Shown piece by piece: positions 37,736-48,860 of a stretch of DNA of 64,000 bases; within the stretch, counting starts at the first letter, position 1, and every line of letters begins with the position of its first letter. Both the position numbers and the translations under genes were made by a program. The stretch spans positions 4,588,001-4,652,000 of the forward strand of contig NZ_CP055481.1 in the NCBI RefSeq assembly GCF_013705725.1, written 5' to 3'. The notes below the pieces were generated by a model. That model had not been told where the DNA came from. It made no database searches and worked only from the letters and a program-made list of their open reading frames with translations. The stretch comes from Klebsiella sp. RHBSTW-00484 (GTDB lineage: Bacteria > Pseudomonadota > Gammaproteobacteria > Enterobacterales > Enterobacteriaceae).

Positions 37736-39610
37736 TTACGACGCCAGCAGCTGATTCATACGGCGGATAAACTGGTTCGGATCTTCCAGCGTCCCGCGCT
37801 CGGCCAGCAGTGCCTGATCGAGCAGCAACTCAACCCATTCGCCAAACTGAGCGTCATCCTGAGTGTCCGCCGCGCGTTTCACCAGCGGGTGGACCGGGTT
37901 CAGTTCAAAGATATATTTCACTTCCGGCGCAGCTTGGCCCGCAGCGGCAAACAGTTTTGCCATCTGGGTACTCATTTCATCTGCATCAGTCGTAACGATA
38001 GCGGGTGTATCGGTCAGACGATGGGTCAGACGGACTTCTTTCACTCGATCGCCCAGCAGCGTTTTCGCTCGCTCAACGAACGGCTCCAGCGCCTTCTCGG
38101 CTTCTTTGGTGGTTTCATCCACTTCATCCGTCAGCTTATCCAGCGACTCATCAGCTTTCGCGACCGACTGGAACGGTTTACCGTCGAACTCGGTCAGATA
38201 GCTCATCATCCACTCGTCGATGCGATCGGAAAGCAGCAGAACTTCGATGCCTTTCTTACGCAGCAGCTCCAGATGCGGGCTGCTCTTCGCAGCGGCGTAG
38301 CTGTCGGCAGTGATGTAATAAATCTTCTCCTGCCCTTCTTTCATGCGCGATACGTACTCTTCCAGCGACACGGTCTGCGCAGCGGAATCGGTATGCGTGC
38401 TGGCGAAGCGCAGAAGTTTGGCGATAGTCTGCAGGTTGGCGTTGTCTTCCGCCGGGCCTTCTTTCAGCGCCAGGCCAAACTGCTGCCAGAAGGTCTGATA
38501 TTTCTCCGCGTCGTCTTTCGCCAGTTTTTCCAGCATCTGCAGCGCGCGCTTACTCAACGCAGTGCGCAGGTTGCGGGTTACGCTGCTATCCTGGAGGATT
38601 TCACGCGATACGTTCAGCGGCAGATCGCTGGAATCCACAAGGCCACGCACAAAGCGCAGGTAATTCGGCATAAACTGCTCGGCGTCATCCATAATGAAGA
38701 CGCGCTGCACGTACAGCTTCAAACCGTGTTTGTGATCGCGATTCCACATATCCCAGGGCGCCTGCGACGGGATATACAGCAGGCTGGTGTACTCCTGCTT
38801 ACCTTCTACGCGGTTGTGGCTCCAGGTCAACGGATCGCTGTAGTCATGAGCAATGTGCTTATAGAATTCGTTGTATTCGTCGTCTTTAATTTCCGACTTA
38901 TTGCGGGTCCACAGCGCCTGAGCTTTGTTAATTTTCTCCCAGGAGATAACGGTTTCGCCGTCAACCTCTTCCTGCTTTTCAATCTCAACCGGCAGCGCAA
39001 TGTGATCGGAGTATTTGCTGATGATCGAACGCACGCGCCAGTCGTTGAGGAAATCGTCCTCACCTTCGCGCAGGTGCAGCGTGATCTCCGTTCCGCGATC
39101 GGCTTTAGCGATGTCGGCAACCGTATAATCGCCTTCACCAGCAGATTCCCAGAAAACACCGTTTTCCGCACTATCGCCCGCCGCGCGGGTACGCACGGTG
39201 ACTTTGTCAGCGACAATAAACGCCGAATAGAAGCCTACGCCGAACTGGCCGATCAGCTGACTGTCTTTCGCCTGATCGGAGCCCATTGATTCAAGGAACG
39301 ATTTGGTTCCGGATTTCGCAATCGTCCCCAGGTGATCGATAACTTCATCACGGTTCATACCGATTCCGTTATCGGCGATGGTCAGGGTGCGGTTGTCTTT
39401 ATCAAATGAAACACGCACGCGCAGCTCGCCGTCACCTTCATACAGATCCGGCTGCGACAGCGCGCGAAAGCGCAGCTTATCGGCCGCATCGGAGGCGTTG
39501 GAAATCAGTTCACGCAGGAAAATTTCTTTATTGGAATAAAGAGAATGGATCATCAGGTGCAGAAGTTGTTTTACCTCTGACTGAAAACCACGAGTTTCTT
39601 GTCCTTTCAT
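37736..39610 (-). CDS. htpG: Chaperone HtpG (Hsp90)
   Basis: Bacterial Hsp90. The 624-residue protein has the N-terminal GHKL ATPase domain ([50 protein letters not shown]), the middle domain ([20 protein letters not shown] region) and the C-terminal dimer domain. Start at 39610 gives [20 protein letters not shown] as in E. coli. A sigma-32 promoter lies upstream at 39666-39692. Confidence 0.98.
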   Translation of the reverse strand: MKGQETRGFQSEVKQLLHLMIHSLYSNKEIFLRELISNASDAADKLRFRALSQPDLYEGDGELRVRVSFDKDNRTLTIADNGIGMNRDEVIDHLGTIAKSGTKSFLESMGSDQAKDSQLIGQFGVGFYSAFIVADKVTVRTRAAGDSAENGVFWESAGEGDYTVADIAKADRGTEITLHLREGEDDFLNDWRVRSIISKYSDHIALPVEIEKQEEVDGETVISWEKINKAQALWTRNKSEIKDDEYNEFYKHIAHDYSDPLTWSHNRVEGKQEYTSLLYIPSQAPWDMWNRDHKHGLKLYVQRVFIMDDAEQFMPNYLRFVRGLVDSSDLPLNVSREILQDSSVTRNLRTALSKRALQMLEKLAKDDAEKYQTFWQQFGLALKEGPAEDNANLQTIAKLLRFASTHTDSAAQTVSLEEYVSRMKEGQEKIYYITADSYAAAKSSPHLELLRKKGIEVLLLSDRIDEWMMSYLTEFDGKPFQSVAKADESLDKLTDEVDETTKEAEKALEPFVERAKTLLGDRVKEVRLTHRLTDTPAIVTTDADEMSTQMAKLFAAAGQAAPEVKYIFELNPVHPLVKRAADTQDDAQFGEWVELLLDQALLAERGTLEDPNQFIRRMNQLLAS

Positions 39611-39665
39611 CTAAATCAACCTCAACAATGCCATTGTTAATGGTAAAAAAACCGTTGAGTGTGAG

Positions 39666-39692
39666 ATGGGGACTGAGGGGAGAATTTTCAAG
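39666..39692 (-). promoter_or_regulatory. Sigma-32 heat-shock promoter of htpG
   Basis: On the minus strand CTTGAAA (39692-39686) and CCCCAT (39671-39666) are separated by 14 nt, exactly the sigma-32 consensus layout. It lies 56 bp before the htpG start. Confidence 0.9.
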
Positions 39693-39721
39693 CGGAGGCC
39701 CCGAAAAGCACCTCCGTTTGG

Positions 39722-40326
39722 TTAAAAACGAATCTTATGCCGTCCGGCGAGGGAGTGGGACAGCGTGGTGCCATCAACCATTTCCAGTTCGCCGCCAACC
39801 GGTACGCCATGGGCGATACGGCTCGCTTCTACGTCATACTGCGCGCAGAGCTCGGCGATATAATTGGCAGTGGCTTCCCCCTCGACCGTAGGATTGGTCG
39901 CGAGGATCACTTCCTGCATCGATTCGTCACGCAGACGCTGTTCCAGACGATCGAGCCCGATATCATCCGGCCCGATACCATCGAGCGGCGACAGATGGCC
40001 CATCAATACGAAATAACGACCGGAAAATTGCCCAGTCTGTTCAATAGCGTAGATGTCCGCAGGACTCTCCACCACGCAGAGCTGACCATTTTCCTTGCGG
40101 CGCGGGTTGCTGCAAATGTTGCACACTTCCTGTTCCGTGAAGGTGCGGCAATCGGCGCAGTGGCCGATTTCCGACATCGCGCGCGTCAGTGCCTGCGCAA
40201 GGCGCATCCCGCCGCTGCGGTCACGCTGCAGCAGGGTAAACGCCATACGCTGCGCCGACTTTGGGCCAACACCCGGCAGGCAGCGCAGCGCTTCCATCAG
40301 CTGAGTTAACAGCGGACTGGTTTGCA

Positions 40327-40327
<1 letters not shown>
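39722..40327 (-). CDS. recR: Recombination mediator RecR
   Basis: Works with RecF and RecO to load RecA at gaps. The 201-residue protein has the helix-hairpin-helix ([15 protein letters not shown]), a C4 zinc finger ([16 protein letters not shown]), and a Toprim domain ([17 protein letters not shown]). Its ATG shares one base with the ybaB stop (TGATG), showing coupling in the dnaX-ybaB-recR operon. Confidence 0.98.
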
Positions 40328-40716
<389 letters not shown>

Positions 40717-42621
40717 TCAAATGGGGCGAATACTTTCTTCATCCAGGTCCGCATCAAAGAACCGGCGCAGCGTCTGGATGTTGTTATCCGCAATAATCGC
40801 TTCACGCGCCTGCGTGAGCTTTTCTTCATAAATTGCCTGCCGCCACTCAAGCGGCGTGCGCATCGCGGGATTATCATCTTCCACGATGGTCAATTCAACC
40901 GGCGTACCGTACAAAATACCCAGCGCTTCCGCCAGCTTTTGCTGCGCGCCTGCCGAGTTCAGATGACGCTGGCTCGGACGCAGATGCAGGCAAACGCGGT
41001 TGCCGTCCTGCTCTTTCCACGCATTTAGTGCCACCTGCTCCACCAGTTTTGGCACCGCGAGCTGGTTAACTTCCGCCGCCCAGCTATCGCGCTCGACCGC
41101 TTCGACTGCCAGCTTCGCCGCCAGTTCCGGGGTTTTTTCGTGCTCCAGTGCTTTTTTCAGCGCTTTAGGTGTTGCAACTTCTTCTTTTACCGTTTCAACA
41201 ACCATCGTCGATTTCCAACGGTAAGCTTCTTTTTTCGCCGGAGCTTGCTCCAGAGCGGCAGCTGCCGGACGCGCCTGTACGCGCTCGGTAATCGAACTCA
41301 GTCGTTCCAGCGCAGCGTTATTCACCGGCCGCGCGCGGGAAGCGGCTGCCGGTTCACTCTTTTTTGGGCTGGGTGCTCCCTGGCTACGCTGAAGCTGACT
41401 GCGGGCTGCCAGCACCTGGCTGGTCGTCTGCGGCAGATTCTGCGGTGGCTGCTGAGCGGATACCGGGGCAGCCTGCTGTACAGGTGCGACCGGGATAGTC
41501 TGCGCCGGAGGGGCTTCCGGTTCCGGCAACGGCATGCGCGGATGGAATGCCAGCGCCCGCAGAAGCGTCATTTCAACACCCATGCGTCTGTCCGGCGCGT
41601 ACGGTAGCTCTTTGCGGCCAATCAACAACGTCTGATAGTAAAGCTGTACGTCGGTTGGCGGCACGGTTCGTGCCAGCTCGCGCATCCGCAGCTCTACGGC
41701 AGCCATATCCGCGCCGAGCGCCGACGGCGAGAGCTGAACCATTGCAATACGGTGCAGCAAACTTTGCATCTCGACCAACAGGGCTTCCCACTCCACGCCG
41801 CGAGCAGCCGCCTCATTGACGCCTGCCATCACGCGTTCGCCGTCGGCAGCCACTAGTGCTTCAATCAACGAGAGCGCCTGATCGTCGTCAAGAGTGCCAA
41901 GCATGGTGCTGACAGATTCTGCGGTCAGGTGGCCATCGCCGCTGGCAATAGCCTGATCCGTCAGGCTCAACGCATCGCGCAGGCTTCCATCAGCCGCGCG
42001 CGCGAGCAGTTGCAGCGCGCGCGGTTCAAAAGCAATCTGCTCTTCACCGAGAATATGCTCTAACTGATGACGGATCTGTTCAACATCCAGCGCCTTGAGA
42101 TGAAACTGCAGGCAGCGGGAAAGAATAGTGACCGGCAGCTTTTGCGGATCGGTCGTCGCTAGCAGGAATTTAACGTGCGCAGGTGGCTCCTCCAGCGTTT
42201 TTAGCAACGCGTTGAAGCTGTGGCGCGACAGCATGTGGACTTCATCGATCAGATAGACCTTGAAGCGACCACGGGCCGGTGCGTACTGGACGTTATCCAG
42301 CAAATCGCGGGTATCTTCGACTTTGGTGCGTGAGGCGGCATCGATCTCGATCAGATCGACAAAACGCCCTTGTTCTATTTCTCGGCAGTTATCGCAGACG
42401 CCACAAGGCGTGGCGGTAACGCCAGTTTCGCAGTTTAACCCTTTCGCCAATAAGCGAGCGATGGAGGTTTTACCCACCCCGCGGGTACCGGAAAAGAGAT
42501 ATGCGTGATGAATGCGCCCTAACGATAAGCCGTTCGCCAGTGCGGTCAGCACATGTTCCTGGCCGACGACGTCAGCAAAGGTTTGTGGGCGCCATTTACG
42601 GGCTAAGACCTGATAACTCAT
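40717..42621 (-). CDS. dnaX: DNA polymerase III subunits tau and gamma
   Basis: Clamp-loader ATPase. The full frame encodes tau, 634 residues: Walker A GTRGVGKTSIARLL, zinc site CGVCDNCREIEQ, Walker B VYLIDEVHMLS, sensor 1 and SRC (LSRCLQFHLKAL). Domains IV-V that bind DnaB and alpha follow a Pro/Gln/Ala-rich linker (residues 370-450). Programmed -1 frameshifting at 41359-41365 gives gamma of 422 residues. First gene of dnaX-ybaB-recR. Confidence 0.98.
   Translation of the reverse strand: MSYQVLARKWRPQTFADVVGQEHVLTALANGLSLGRIHHAYLFSGTRGVGKTSIARLLAKGLNCETGVTATPCGVCDNCREIEQGRFVDLIEIDAASRTKVEDTRDLLDNVQYAPARGRFKVYLIDEVHMLSRHSFNALLKTLEEPPAHVKFLLATTDPQKLPVTILSRCLQFHLKALDVEQIRHQLEHILGEEQIAFEPRALQLLARAADGSLRDALSLTDQAIASGDGHLTAESVSTMLGTLDDDQALSLIEALVAADGERVMAGVNEAAARGVEWEALLVEMQSLLHRIAMVQLSPSALGADMAAVELRMRELARTVPPTDVQLYYQTLLIGRKELPYAPDRRMGVEMTLLRALAFHPRMPLPEPEAPPAQTIPVAPVQQAAPVSAQQPPQNLPQTTSQVLAARSQLQRSQGAPSPKKSEPAAASRARPVNNAALERLSSITERVQARPAAAALEQAPAKKEAYRWKSTMVVETVKEEVATPKALKKALEHEKTPELAAKLAVEAVERDSWAAEVNQLAVPKLVEQVALNAWKEQDGNRVCLHLRPSQRHLNSAGAQQKLAEALGILYGTPVELTIVEDDNPAMRTPLEWRQAIYEEKLTQAREAIIADNNIQTLRRFFDADLDEESIRPI
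41354..41365 (-). other. dnaX programmed -1 frameshift site
   Basis: Slippery heptamer AAAAAAG (41365-41359 on the minus strand), preceded by a Shine-Dalgarno-like AGGGAG about 10 nt upstream and followed by an ACCGGC...GCCGGT hairpin. After slipping, the ribosome reads GAG then TGA (41356-41354), so gamma gains one residue and stops. Confidence 0.93.
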
Positions 42622-42713
42622 GGGCTGGCTCTGAAACGCTGGAAGGTGAAATCACGAGGGGGCCATGCTATCACAGCCCCGCCCAATCAGCGAGGCTATG
42701 TGTCGGGAAATGC

Positions 42714-43265
42714 TTAGTGGCCCGGGAAGGGAACCAAGCTGTAGCTGTTGATTCCCAACTTCTCCAGGCGCTGTTCGCCGCCCAGATCAAACAGATTGAT
42801 AATAAAGGCTGCATCATGTACTTCACCGCCCAGACGACGGATCAGCTTCACGGTCGCATCGATGGTGCCGCCGGTCGCCAGCAGGTCGTCAACCACCAGT
42901 ACCTTGTCGCCTTCTTTAATGGCATCAACATGGATTTCCAGCTGATCGGTACCGTATTCGAGCTCGTAGCTCTCCGCGATGGTTTCACGCGGCAACTTAC
43001 GCGGCTTGCGCACTGGAACAAAGCCTACGCCCAGCGCCAGCGCAACCGGTGCGCCAAACAGGAAACCACGCGCTTCGGTGCCCACCACTTTGGTAATACC
43101 CGCGTCTTTGTAGCGCTCTGCCAGCAGTTCAATGCTGAGCGCGTAAGCTTTTGGGTCTTCCAGCAAACTGGTGACATCACGGAAAAGGATACCAGGCTTC
43201 GGGTAGTCCTGGATGCTTTGGATGCTGTTCTTCAGATATTCAAGCTGCTGTGCAGTTGCGGTCAT
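42714..43265 (-). CDS. apt: Adenine phosphoribosyltransferase
   Basis: Makes AMP from adenine and PRPP. The start at 43265 ([20 protein letters not shown]) gives 183 residues, as in E. coli; the ATG 13 codons earlier is not conserved. The PRPP loop [16 protein letters not shown] is near residue 125 and [14 protein letters not shown] holds the dimer/adenine region. Confidence 0.97.
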   Translation of the reverse strand: MTATAQQLEYLKNSIQSIQDYPKPGILFRDVTSLLEDPKAYALSIELLAERYKDAGITKVVGTEARGFLFGAPVALALGVGFVPVRKPRKLPRETIAESYELEYGTDQLEIHVDAIKEGDKVLVVDDLLATGGTIDATVKLIRRLGGEVHDAAFIINLFDLGGEQRLEKLGINSYSLVPFPGH

Positions 43266-43415
43266 AAGTTTATGCCTGATTAAAACGGTGTTACTCACGG
43301 GCATGACAAACGGGCCAAAGAAACATTTGTTTAACCTTTGACCAGTCGTACCCGCGCTCGAAAACGCCAGAATTTACTGTCTGTCAGCGACAATTGCAAC
43401 CATCATTATTGCGCA

Positions 43416-43793
43416 TCAGTGCTTTTGTTGCTTTGCATCAACCACCGGAATGCGCCACATAAATATCAGCAGACAGGTGAGAATCACCAGCAGCAAGATG
43501 CGCACCCACGTAAGATTAACCAGCCACAGGGAAATGGCAAAGGTCAGCAAAATCATCACCACCGCCCGAGGTTTAGCGCCAGGCGGCATAGCGCGATATT
43601 TCTGCCAATGGCGCAGGTAACCACCAAACCACGAACGATACAGCAGCCAGTGGTGAAAGCGCGGCGACGAGCGGGCAAAACACCAGGCCGCAAGCAGGAT
43701 AAACGGCGTCGTTGGCAATAAGGGTAAAAACACGCCCAGCGTTCCTAATGCTACCGCCAGCCAGCCAATGATGATTAAAATAATACGTGGCAT
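43416..43793 (-). CDS. ybaN: DUF454 inner-membrane protein YbaN
   Basis: A 125-residue membrane protein starting at 43793 (MPRIILIIIGWLAVALGTLG), same length as E. coli YbaN. Hydrophobic helices lie at residues 3-38 and 75-115, around the conserved FLPLLPTTPFILLAAWCFAR and WLLYRSWFGGYL. Function unknown. Divergent from priC. Confidence 0.93.
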   Translation of the reverse strand: MPRIILIIIGWLAVALGTLGVFLPLLPTTPFILLAAWCFARSSPRFHHWLLYRSWFGGYLRHWQKYRAMPPGAKPRAVVMILLTFAISLWLVNLTWVRILLLVILTCLLIFMWRIPVVDAKQQKH

Positions 43794-43862
43794 AATGCGA
43801 ATCGTTATCAAAAAGATAACGCTAATGTAGCACAGTTGTTTATCTGGGTAGGGAGGAGTTAT

Positions 43863-44390
43863 TTGAAAACGGCCCGGCTTTTACACTCGCTGGAAAATCA
43901 ACTGGCAGCGCTGGCGACGCAAGTTGCGCCACTGGCGGATCACGCGACGCTCAGCCCACGCTTCGATCGCCAACTGTTCCGCACCCGCAGCACGCAAATG
44001 CAGGCTTATCTGGATGAAGCCAACGAATGCTTCGCCGAGCTACAGCAGGCTGTCGAACGCCAGCAACTGCCGCAGGTCACCTGGTTGGCGGAACGTCTCG
44101 TTGCCCAGATCGCCGCTATCAGCCGGGAAACGGCAACCTGGTCGCTACGCAACTGGGATAGCGCTTCGCCCACTCTAAACCGCTGGCAGCGCCGACGTTT
44201 GCAGCATCAGGAATACGAACGCAGGCTGCTGGCGATGAGAAACGATCGCCAGCGTCAGCTCGCGCAAGCCACAACCTTTGATGAACAGCAACGGTTGGCA
44301 AAAGAAGTGGACGCCTATGCCGGGCGTCTGGCCCGCTGTCGTGACGCGCTGGAGAAAATCGAAAACATACTGGCACGTTTAACCCGTTAA
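43863..44390 (+). CDS. priC: Primosomal replication protein PriC
   Basis: Restarts stalled forks by loading DnaB on SSB-coated DNA. I choose the TTG at 43863 (read as [20 protein letters not shown]), 5 nt after a GGAGGAG site, which gives 175 residues exactly as in E. coli; the upstream ATG at 43836 precedes that ribosome site. Helical, Arg-rich protein with the conserved [13 protein letters not shown] and C-terminal [20 protein letters not shown]. Confidence 0.92.
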   Translation: MKTARLLHSLENQLAALATQVAPLADHATLSPRFDRQLFRTRSTQMQAYLDEANECFAELQQAVERQQLPQVTWLAERLVAQIAAISRETATWSLRNWDSASPTLNRWQRRRLQHQEYERRLLAMRNDRQRQLAQATTFDEQQRLAKEVDAYAGRLARCRDALEKIENILARLTR

Positions 44391-44404
44391 GTGGAGGAAG
44401 AAAT

Positions 44405-44578
44405 ATGTCGCTGGAAAACGCATCAGACGAGGTGAAGCTAGCCGTCGATTTAATTATGTTGCTTGAAGAGAATAAGGTCCCCGCGCAAACCGTGCTAGCT
44501 GCACTGGAGATTATTCGTCGTGACTATGAAAACAAAGTAAAAAGTGCGGAAGAAGCCTCGCAAAACGCGCAAGAGTAG
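44405..44578 (+). CDS. ybaM: DUF2496 small protein YbaM
   Basis: A 57-residue acidic helical protein ([20 protein letters not shown] at the start) 14 nt after priC, preceded by GGAGGAAG. Matches E. coli YbaM in size and place. Function unknown; probably cotranscribed with priC. Confidence 0.93.
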   Translation: MSLENASDEVKLAVDLIMLLEENKVPAQTVLAALEIIRRDYENKVKSAEEASQNAQE

Positions 44579-44643
44579 TCTGTAGTCGCATCGTTGCAGG
44601 TGGCAGAGTCATCGCCTGCCCCTTACAACGATGGATGATACTC

Positions 44644-45348
44644 ATGGAACGATTCTCACACACGCCGCACGATGCTATTTTTCGCCAGATGTTGACCCTG
44701 AAAGAGGTCGCGCGCGATTTCTTACAACTCTATCTTCCGGCACAGTTTTTACGTATTTGCGATCTGGATACGCTACCGCTGGTGGAGCCGATTCTGTTTT
44801 ATCACGGCTCCGTTAGTCCTTGGCCGCATACGCTCAACTGGCATCATCTTTTTGACGACCCCGAACTTGCCAGTGCGCTTTACAGCGGCGATTTTCCGCT
44901 GGTGGACCTGACCGTTATGCCAGATAATCAAATCGTCCGTCACCAGCGTATGGCGATGCTGGAGCTGCTGCAAAAACATATCCGCCAGCGCGATCTGGCC
45001 GAGCTTCAGCCGATGTTAATTACGCTGCTGGCGCAGGGATATCTGACGGAAACGCAGATCAATACGCTCATCAGCTATATGCTGCAGGCGGGAACCACGG
45101 AAAAGCCCGGGCCTCTCATTCGCGAGCTGGCGAAACAGTCGCCCAGGCATAAGGAGCTACTGATGACGATTGCCGAATGACTTGAAGAGAAAGGTCGTAA
45201 AAAAGGCAGAAAAGAAGGTTTACTGGAAGGCCGTCAAGAAATCTCGCGCAGCATTGCCCTGAAAATGCTCGCCAGCGGGCTGGATGCCGGGATGATAATG
45301 GAAATGACCGGACTGAGTCAGGAAGAACTCTCCTCCCTCGCCCCTTAA
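44644..45348 (+). pseudogene. Rpn-type (YhgA-like) recombination-promoting nuclease, degraded
   Basis: Reads as an Rpn family protein: TPHDAIFRQMLTLKEVARDF at the start, FPLVDLTVMPDNQIVRHQRM and LLELLQKHIRQRDL in the middle. Compared with the family as I know it, about 70 residues are missing in frame between ICDLDTL and PLVEPILFYHG; this span normally carries the PD-(D/E)XK nuclease residues. A TGA at 45178-45180 then interrupts the C-terminal part, after which LEEKGRKKGRKEGLLEGRQE continues in the same frame to 45348. So the catalytic core is lost and the tail is cut off. The ORF could also start at 44635. Confidence 0.85.
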
Positions 45349-45378
45349 AACTAAGAGGGGCGGCATGCTTGCCGCCCC
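45345..45378 (-). terminator. Terminator after mscK
   Basis: Perfect stem GGGGCGGCA-TGCT-TGCCGCCCC (45357-45378); on the minus strand it is followed by TCTTAGTTTT. It also lies just after the Rpn pseudogene and may serve both strands. Confidence 0.8.
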
Positions 45379-45385
45379 GGTAACC

Positions 45386-48300
45386 TTAACCTATCGCCGG
45401 AGCCGCATCGCCCCCATTTGCATCACGCTTCACCTCAGTGATTTCATCGCCCTTCTCATTACGCAGATGAACTTCCAGTTGGTTAAAGGCGATATTGATA
45501 TCATTCTCCCGACACAAGCGATCGATAGCACGGTTTAATTCATCTACCGCGTAGCTACGATCGCGCAGTTCGCGCACATACAGGCGCAGTTCGTGATCGA
45601 GCGTACTGGCACCAAAGGTGGTAAAGAAAACCGACGGCGCGGGCTCTTGCATCACTTTAGGATGCTCGTGCGCAGCCTGTAGCAGAACTTCTTTCACCTT
45701 ATCCAGGTCGGAACCATAGGCCACGCCCAGGCGGATGACGACGCGGGTCACGGTGTCGGAAAGCGACCAGTTAATCAAACGCTCCGTAACGAAGGCTTTA
45801 TTCGGGATAATCACTTCTTTGCGGTCAAAGTCAGTGATCGTCGTGGCGCGGATGCGGATCTTACTGACGGTGCCGGAGAACGTACCGATGGTCACCGTAT
45901 CGCCAATACGTACCGGGCGTTCGAACAAGATAATCAGACCGGAGACAAAGTTACCGAAAATTTCCTGCAGGCCGAAGCCCAAACCAACCGACAGCGCCGC
46001 TGCCAACCACTGCAGCTTGTCCCACGAAACGCCCAGCGAACCAAAGACCGTCATCGCGCCAATAACAATAATGGCATAGTTCAGGATCGTGGTAATCGCA
46101 TATGACGCCCCCTGACGCATATTCAACCGGGAGAGCACCAGGACTTCCAGTAGCCCTGGTAGGTTGCGAATTAACGCCCAGGCCACCATGGACGCCACAA
46201 TCGCAAACAGTAAGCTGCCCATGGTAACGCTTTTTATGACACTGACCCCGGCCTCTGTACCGTTGTAGTGCCAAAGCGTAATACTGTCGAGATAAGCAAA
46301 AACGGTGATCAGATCCGACCAAATAGCCCAGAACAGCACGCCAAACAGCGCGATCATTACCAACATCGTAATACGCAGCGTCTGCTGGTTAACCTGCTCC
46401 AGTGCGATCGTCGGTTCCTCCTGTGGCTCAACGCCTTCGGCCCCTTCTTTAACCAGGTGCTGACGGCGCGCCAGCGCCCGACGCCAGGCGATGCGTCGGG
46501 CGGCTACGCTCAAACCGCGCAGCACGGTCTGATACAGTAGATTCCACAACATCACCAGATAAACGGTTTCAATCCAGCGACCTGCAAGACGCAGCGTGGT
46601 GTAGAAGTAGCCCGTTGCCGTCAGAATCATCAACGCAATCGGCACAATCGACAGCACGGTCACGGTGATTAGACGCAGGCCGTGGGACTCTTTATCTCGC
46701 CAGCTTTCGCGAAACATTGGCCAGACGAGCACCGCTATCAGCAGCAGGTTGAGGAAAATAACGAACTGCCCCAGCACATCGTCCATCAAATGCAGCGGCG
46801 ACAGTTCCGACATCACCGACCAAAAGTTCAGGGGCAACAACGCAAGGCTGACGCGCACAATTTGCCGCCGCCAGTGGCTGGTCAACTGTGACGGCATATT
46901 AAAGTGGCTCACCGCCACGCCATCTTTTTCCAGCACCTTCCAGCACAAGCCAAATACCAGCCAGAATATCGCCAGCTTTTTGCTATAGGCCCACAGCAAA
47001 TCGCTGATATTCAGCTGCATCGTTAGCAGAATCAGACCAATGGCCAGAATCAACAACACTACCGGCAACGCTCGTATCAGATCGATGAGAATCGCTTTCG
47101 GCGTATGAAGCTGAGTGTCATTGCGTAGTTGTCCCACCTGTGATGCCAGCTTCGCCTGATACGCTTTAAGCCATTTCAGACGCCAGCGAATCAGCCCGGC
47201 AATCAGCAATAGCGGCAAACCGGCGAGAAATGCAATAAATACCGCAGGCCAGGCCTTTTCCCAGTTTACGGTGATTTTCATCGCCTTAAACTGACCTTGC
47301 AGCGCTTCCGGGAAGGCTTTAATCCATTCCCAATCCATCGGACGGTTACTGTTGACCCAGAAAATCTGCTGCGTCAGGATGGCTTTGAGGTTGGTCGAGA
47401 CGCTCATTAACTGCTGCTGGTTGATTTGCAGGTTAATCGCCATCATCAACTGATTGCCAAGCTGTTTATTAAACTGATCGAGCAGCTCCCGGCGCATATC
47501 AATCAGCTCCAGCAGAGCATCATGCACTTCGGGGTTAACATCGCTGCTATGCCCTTCTTCCAGCTTCGCAACGTAAGCATCACTCTGGAACAACGCGTCT
47601 CGCTGCTGGTTCACCTCAAACTGCTCAAGGCGCAGGTCAGCGATGCGGTTAGTCATATCGCTTAGTTCATCCGCCGAGGGCAGCGTCTGTTGTTGCTGGT
47701 AAAGAATGCGCGACAGTAGCAGGCTGCCTTTCAGCACCGAGATCTGCTCTTTAATATCGCGTTCAGACTGTAAAGCACGATCGAGCCAGGTCTTTACCTT
47801 GATATTACGCTGGACCAGCTGATTGCCGTTTTCCGTTGCTGAAATAAGTTTTTCACTAAGCTGATGGTTAATATCCAGCTCTTGTTTCACCAGCGGGTTA
47901 GTCTGAATCTTTGCTGCTTCATCTGGAGAAACCGCCTCCTGAGCAGTTTTCTCAGTGAGCGTTAAGCGCTTACTGTTGACGGCTTCTTGCAATAACTGAA
48001 GCTGATGCTGTAAACGGTTACTATTGGCGGTAACATAATCACGCTGCTTTTGCAGGGTATCCTGCAGCACGGTGTTACCTTCCAGGCTTTTGCGCTGTTG
48101 ATCGATCTGCGCGTTCAGTAAAGCCTGCTGTACCAGCAGCAAATTCTGCTGAGTGGGGCGCAACGCTTCATCACCTGTCGAAGTGCCATTCAGGCGATTA
48201 CGGATTTGCTGGAGCTGCTGAGAAGCGGAATACATCGCATTTTGCACGCGCTCCGGCTGCGTCTGCAGGGAGACTAACTGGCTGTTATAAGTTGCCAGAT

Positions 48301-48730
48301 CGTTCTGTGCATTTTGTAGATCGTCCAGCGTCTGAGAAACGCGCGATTCCAGCTGACGCAGTGACAAGGAACTCAACGTTTTTCGCGTCGCCTCATCATC
48401 AGTAGCATCGCTCAATGCATTCAGGCTATCGATGGCCTGATTCATTTTCGCAGGAGCCTGAGCGACCTGCTGACGCAGTTGGGCCGTTTCCGACTTTATG
48501 CGTTCAATTTTATCGAGAGTTTCCAGTGTCTGAGTCAGGTCCTGCTGAACCAGCTTATCCTGAGGTGTCAGCTCTTTTTGCTTATTCAGCGTGTTGAGTT
48601 GGCTTTGGACTTCGGCACGTTCAGGTAAATCAGCCGCTAGCGCCTGGTTGACGCTGATACAGCCGACGAAAAAAATCAGGGTAAAAATAAAAGCGGATAT
48701 GGCATTTCGCCAACGGATAGTATGCAGCAT
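45386..48730 (-). CDS. mscK: Potassium-dependent mechanosensitive channel MscK (KefA)
   Basis: Large inner-membrane channel opened by tension and external K+. The start at 48730 (MLHTIRWRNAISAFIFTLIF) gives 1114 residues with a signal-like helix; the open frame reaches back to 48964 inside acrR, but that part has no counterpart. A long periplasmic coiled-coil region (about 40-470) is followed by about 11 membrane helices and the MscS core: AALSVGLGFGLQEIFGNFVSG (TM3) and the beta domain (VRIGDTVTIGTFSGTVSKI). Confidence 0.96.
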   Translation of the reverse strand: MLHTIRWRNAISAFIFTLIFFVGCISVNQALAADLPERAEVQSQLNTLNKQKELTPQDKLVQQDLTQTLETLDKIERIKSETAQLRQQVAQAPAKMNQAIDSLNALSDATDDEATRKTLSSLSLRQLESRVSQTLDDLQNAQNDLATYNSQLVSLQTQPERVQNAMYSASQQLQQIRNRLNGTSTGDEALRPTQQNLLLVQQALLNAQIDQQRKSLEGNTVLQDTLQKQRDYVTANSNRLQHQLQLLQEAVNSKRLTLTEKTAQEAVSPDEAAKIQTNPLVKQELDINHQLSEKLISATENGNQLVQRNIKVKTWLDRALQSERDIKEQISVLKGSLLLSRILYQQQQTLPSADELSDMTNRIADLRLEQFEVNQQRDALFQSDAYVAKLEEGHSSDVNPEVHDALLELIDMRRELLDQFNKQLGNQLMMAINLQINQQQLMSVSTNLKAILTQQIFWVNSNRPMDWEWIKAFPEALQGQFKAMKITVNWEKAWPAVFIAFLAGLPLLLIAGLIRWRLKWLKAYQAKLASQVGQLRNDTQLHTPKAILIDLIRALPVVLLILAIGLILLTMQLNISDLLWAYSKKLAIFWLVFGLCWKVLEKDGVAVSHFNMPSQLTSHWRRQIVRVSLALLPLNFWSVMSELSPLHLMDDVLGQFVIFLNLLLIAVLVWPMFRESWRDKESHGLRLITVTVLSIVPIALMILTATGYFYTTLRLAGRWIETVYLVMLWNLLYQTVLRGLSVAARRIAWRRALARRQHLVKEGAEGVEPQEEPTIALEQVNQQTLRITMLVMIALFGVLFWAIWSDLITVFAYLDSITLWHYNGTEAGVSVIKSVTMGSLLFAIVASMVAWALIRNLPGLLEVLVLSRLNMRQGASYAITTILNYAIIVIGAMTVFGSLGVSWDKLQWLAAALSVGLGFGLQEIFGNFVSGLIILFERPVRIGDTVTIGTFSGTVSKIRIRATTITDFDRKEVIIPNKAFVTERLINWSLSDTVTRVVIRLGVAYGSDLDKVKEVLLQAAHEHPKVMQEPAPSVFFTTFGASTLDHELRLYVRELRDRSYAVDELNRAIDRLCRENDINIAFNQLEVHLRNEKGDEITEVKRDANGGDAAPAIG

Positions 48731-48860
48731 AGTGTTAACATGAGTGGTTGCAAAAGCCGGAGAATACCGGGGATCGTCGCAGCGCGAAGGATAGCACTTA
48801 TGACATCGCGCGAATAGCGTCGAAAAGCAGGAAATATTGGCTATTTCTCTGCTGACGCGC

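Noticed and set aside
37889..39289. 466-codon open frame antisense to htpG
   Set aside because: It mirrors the highly expressed htpG frame, has no ribosome site and no recognisable domain; long antisense frames are expected opposite GC-biased genes.
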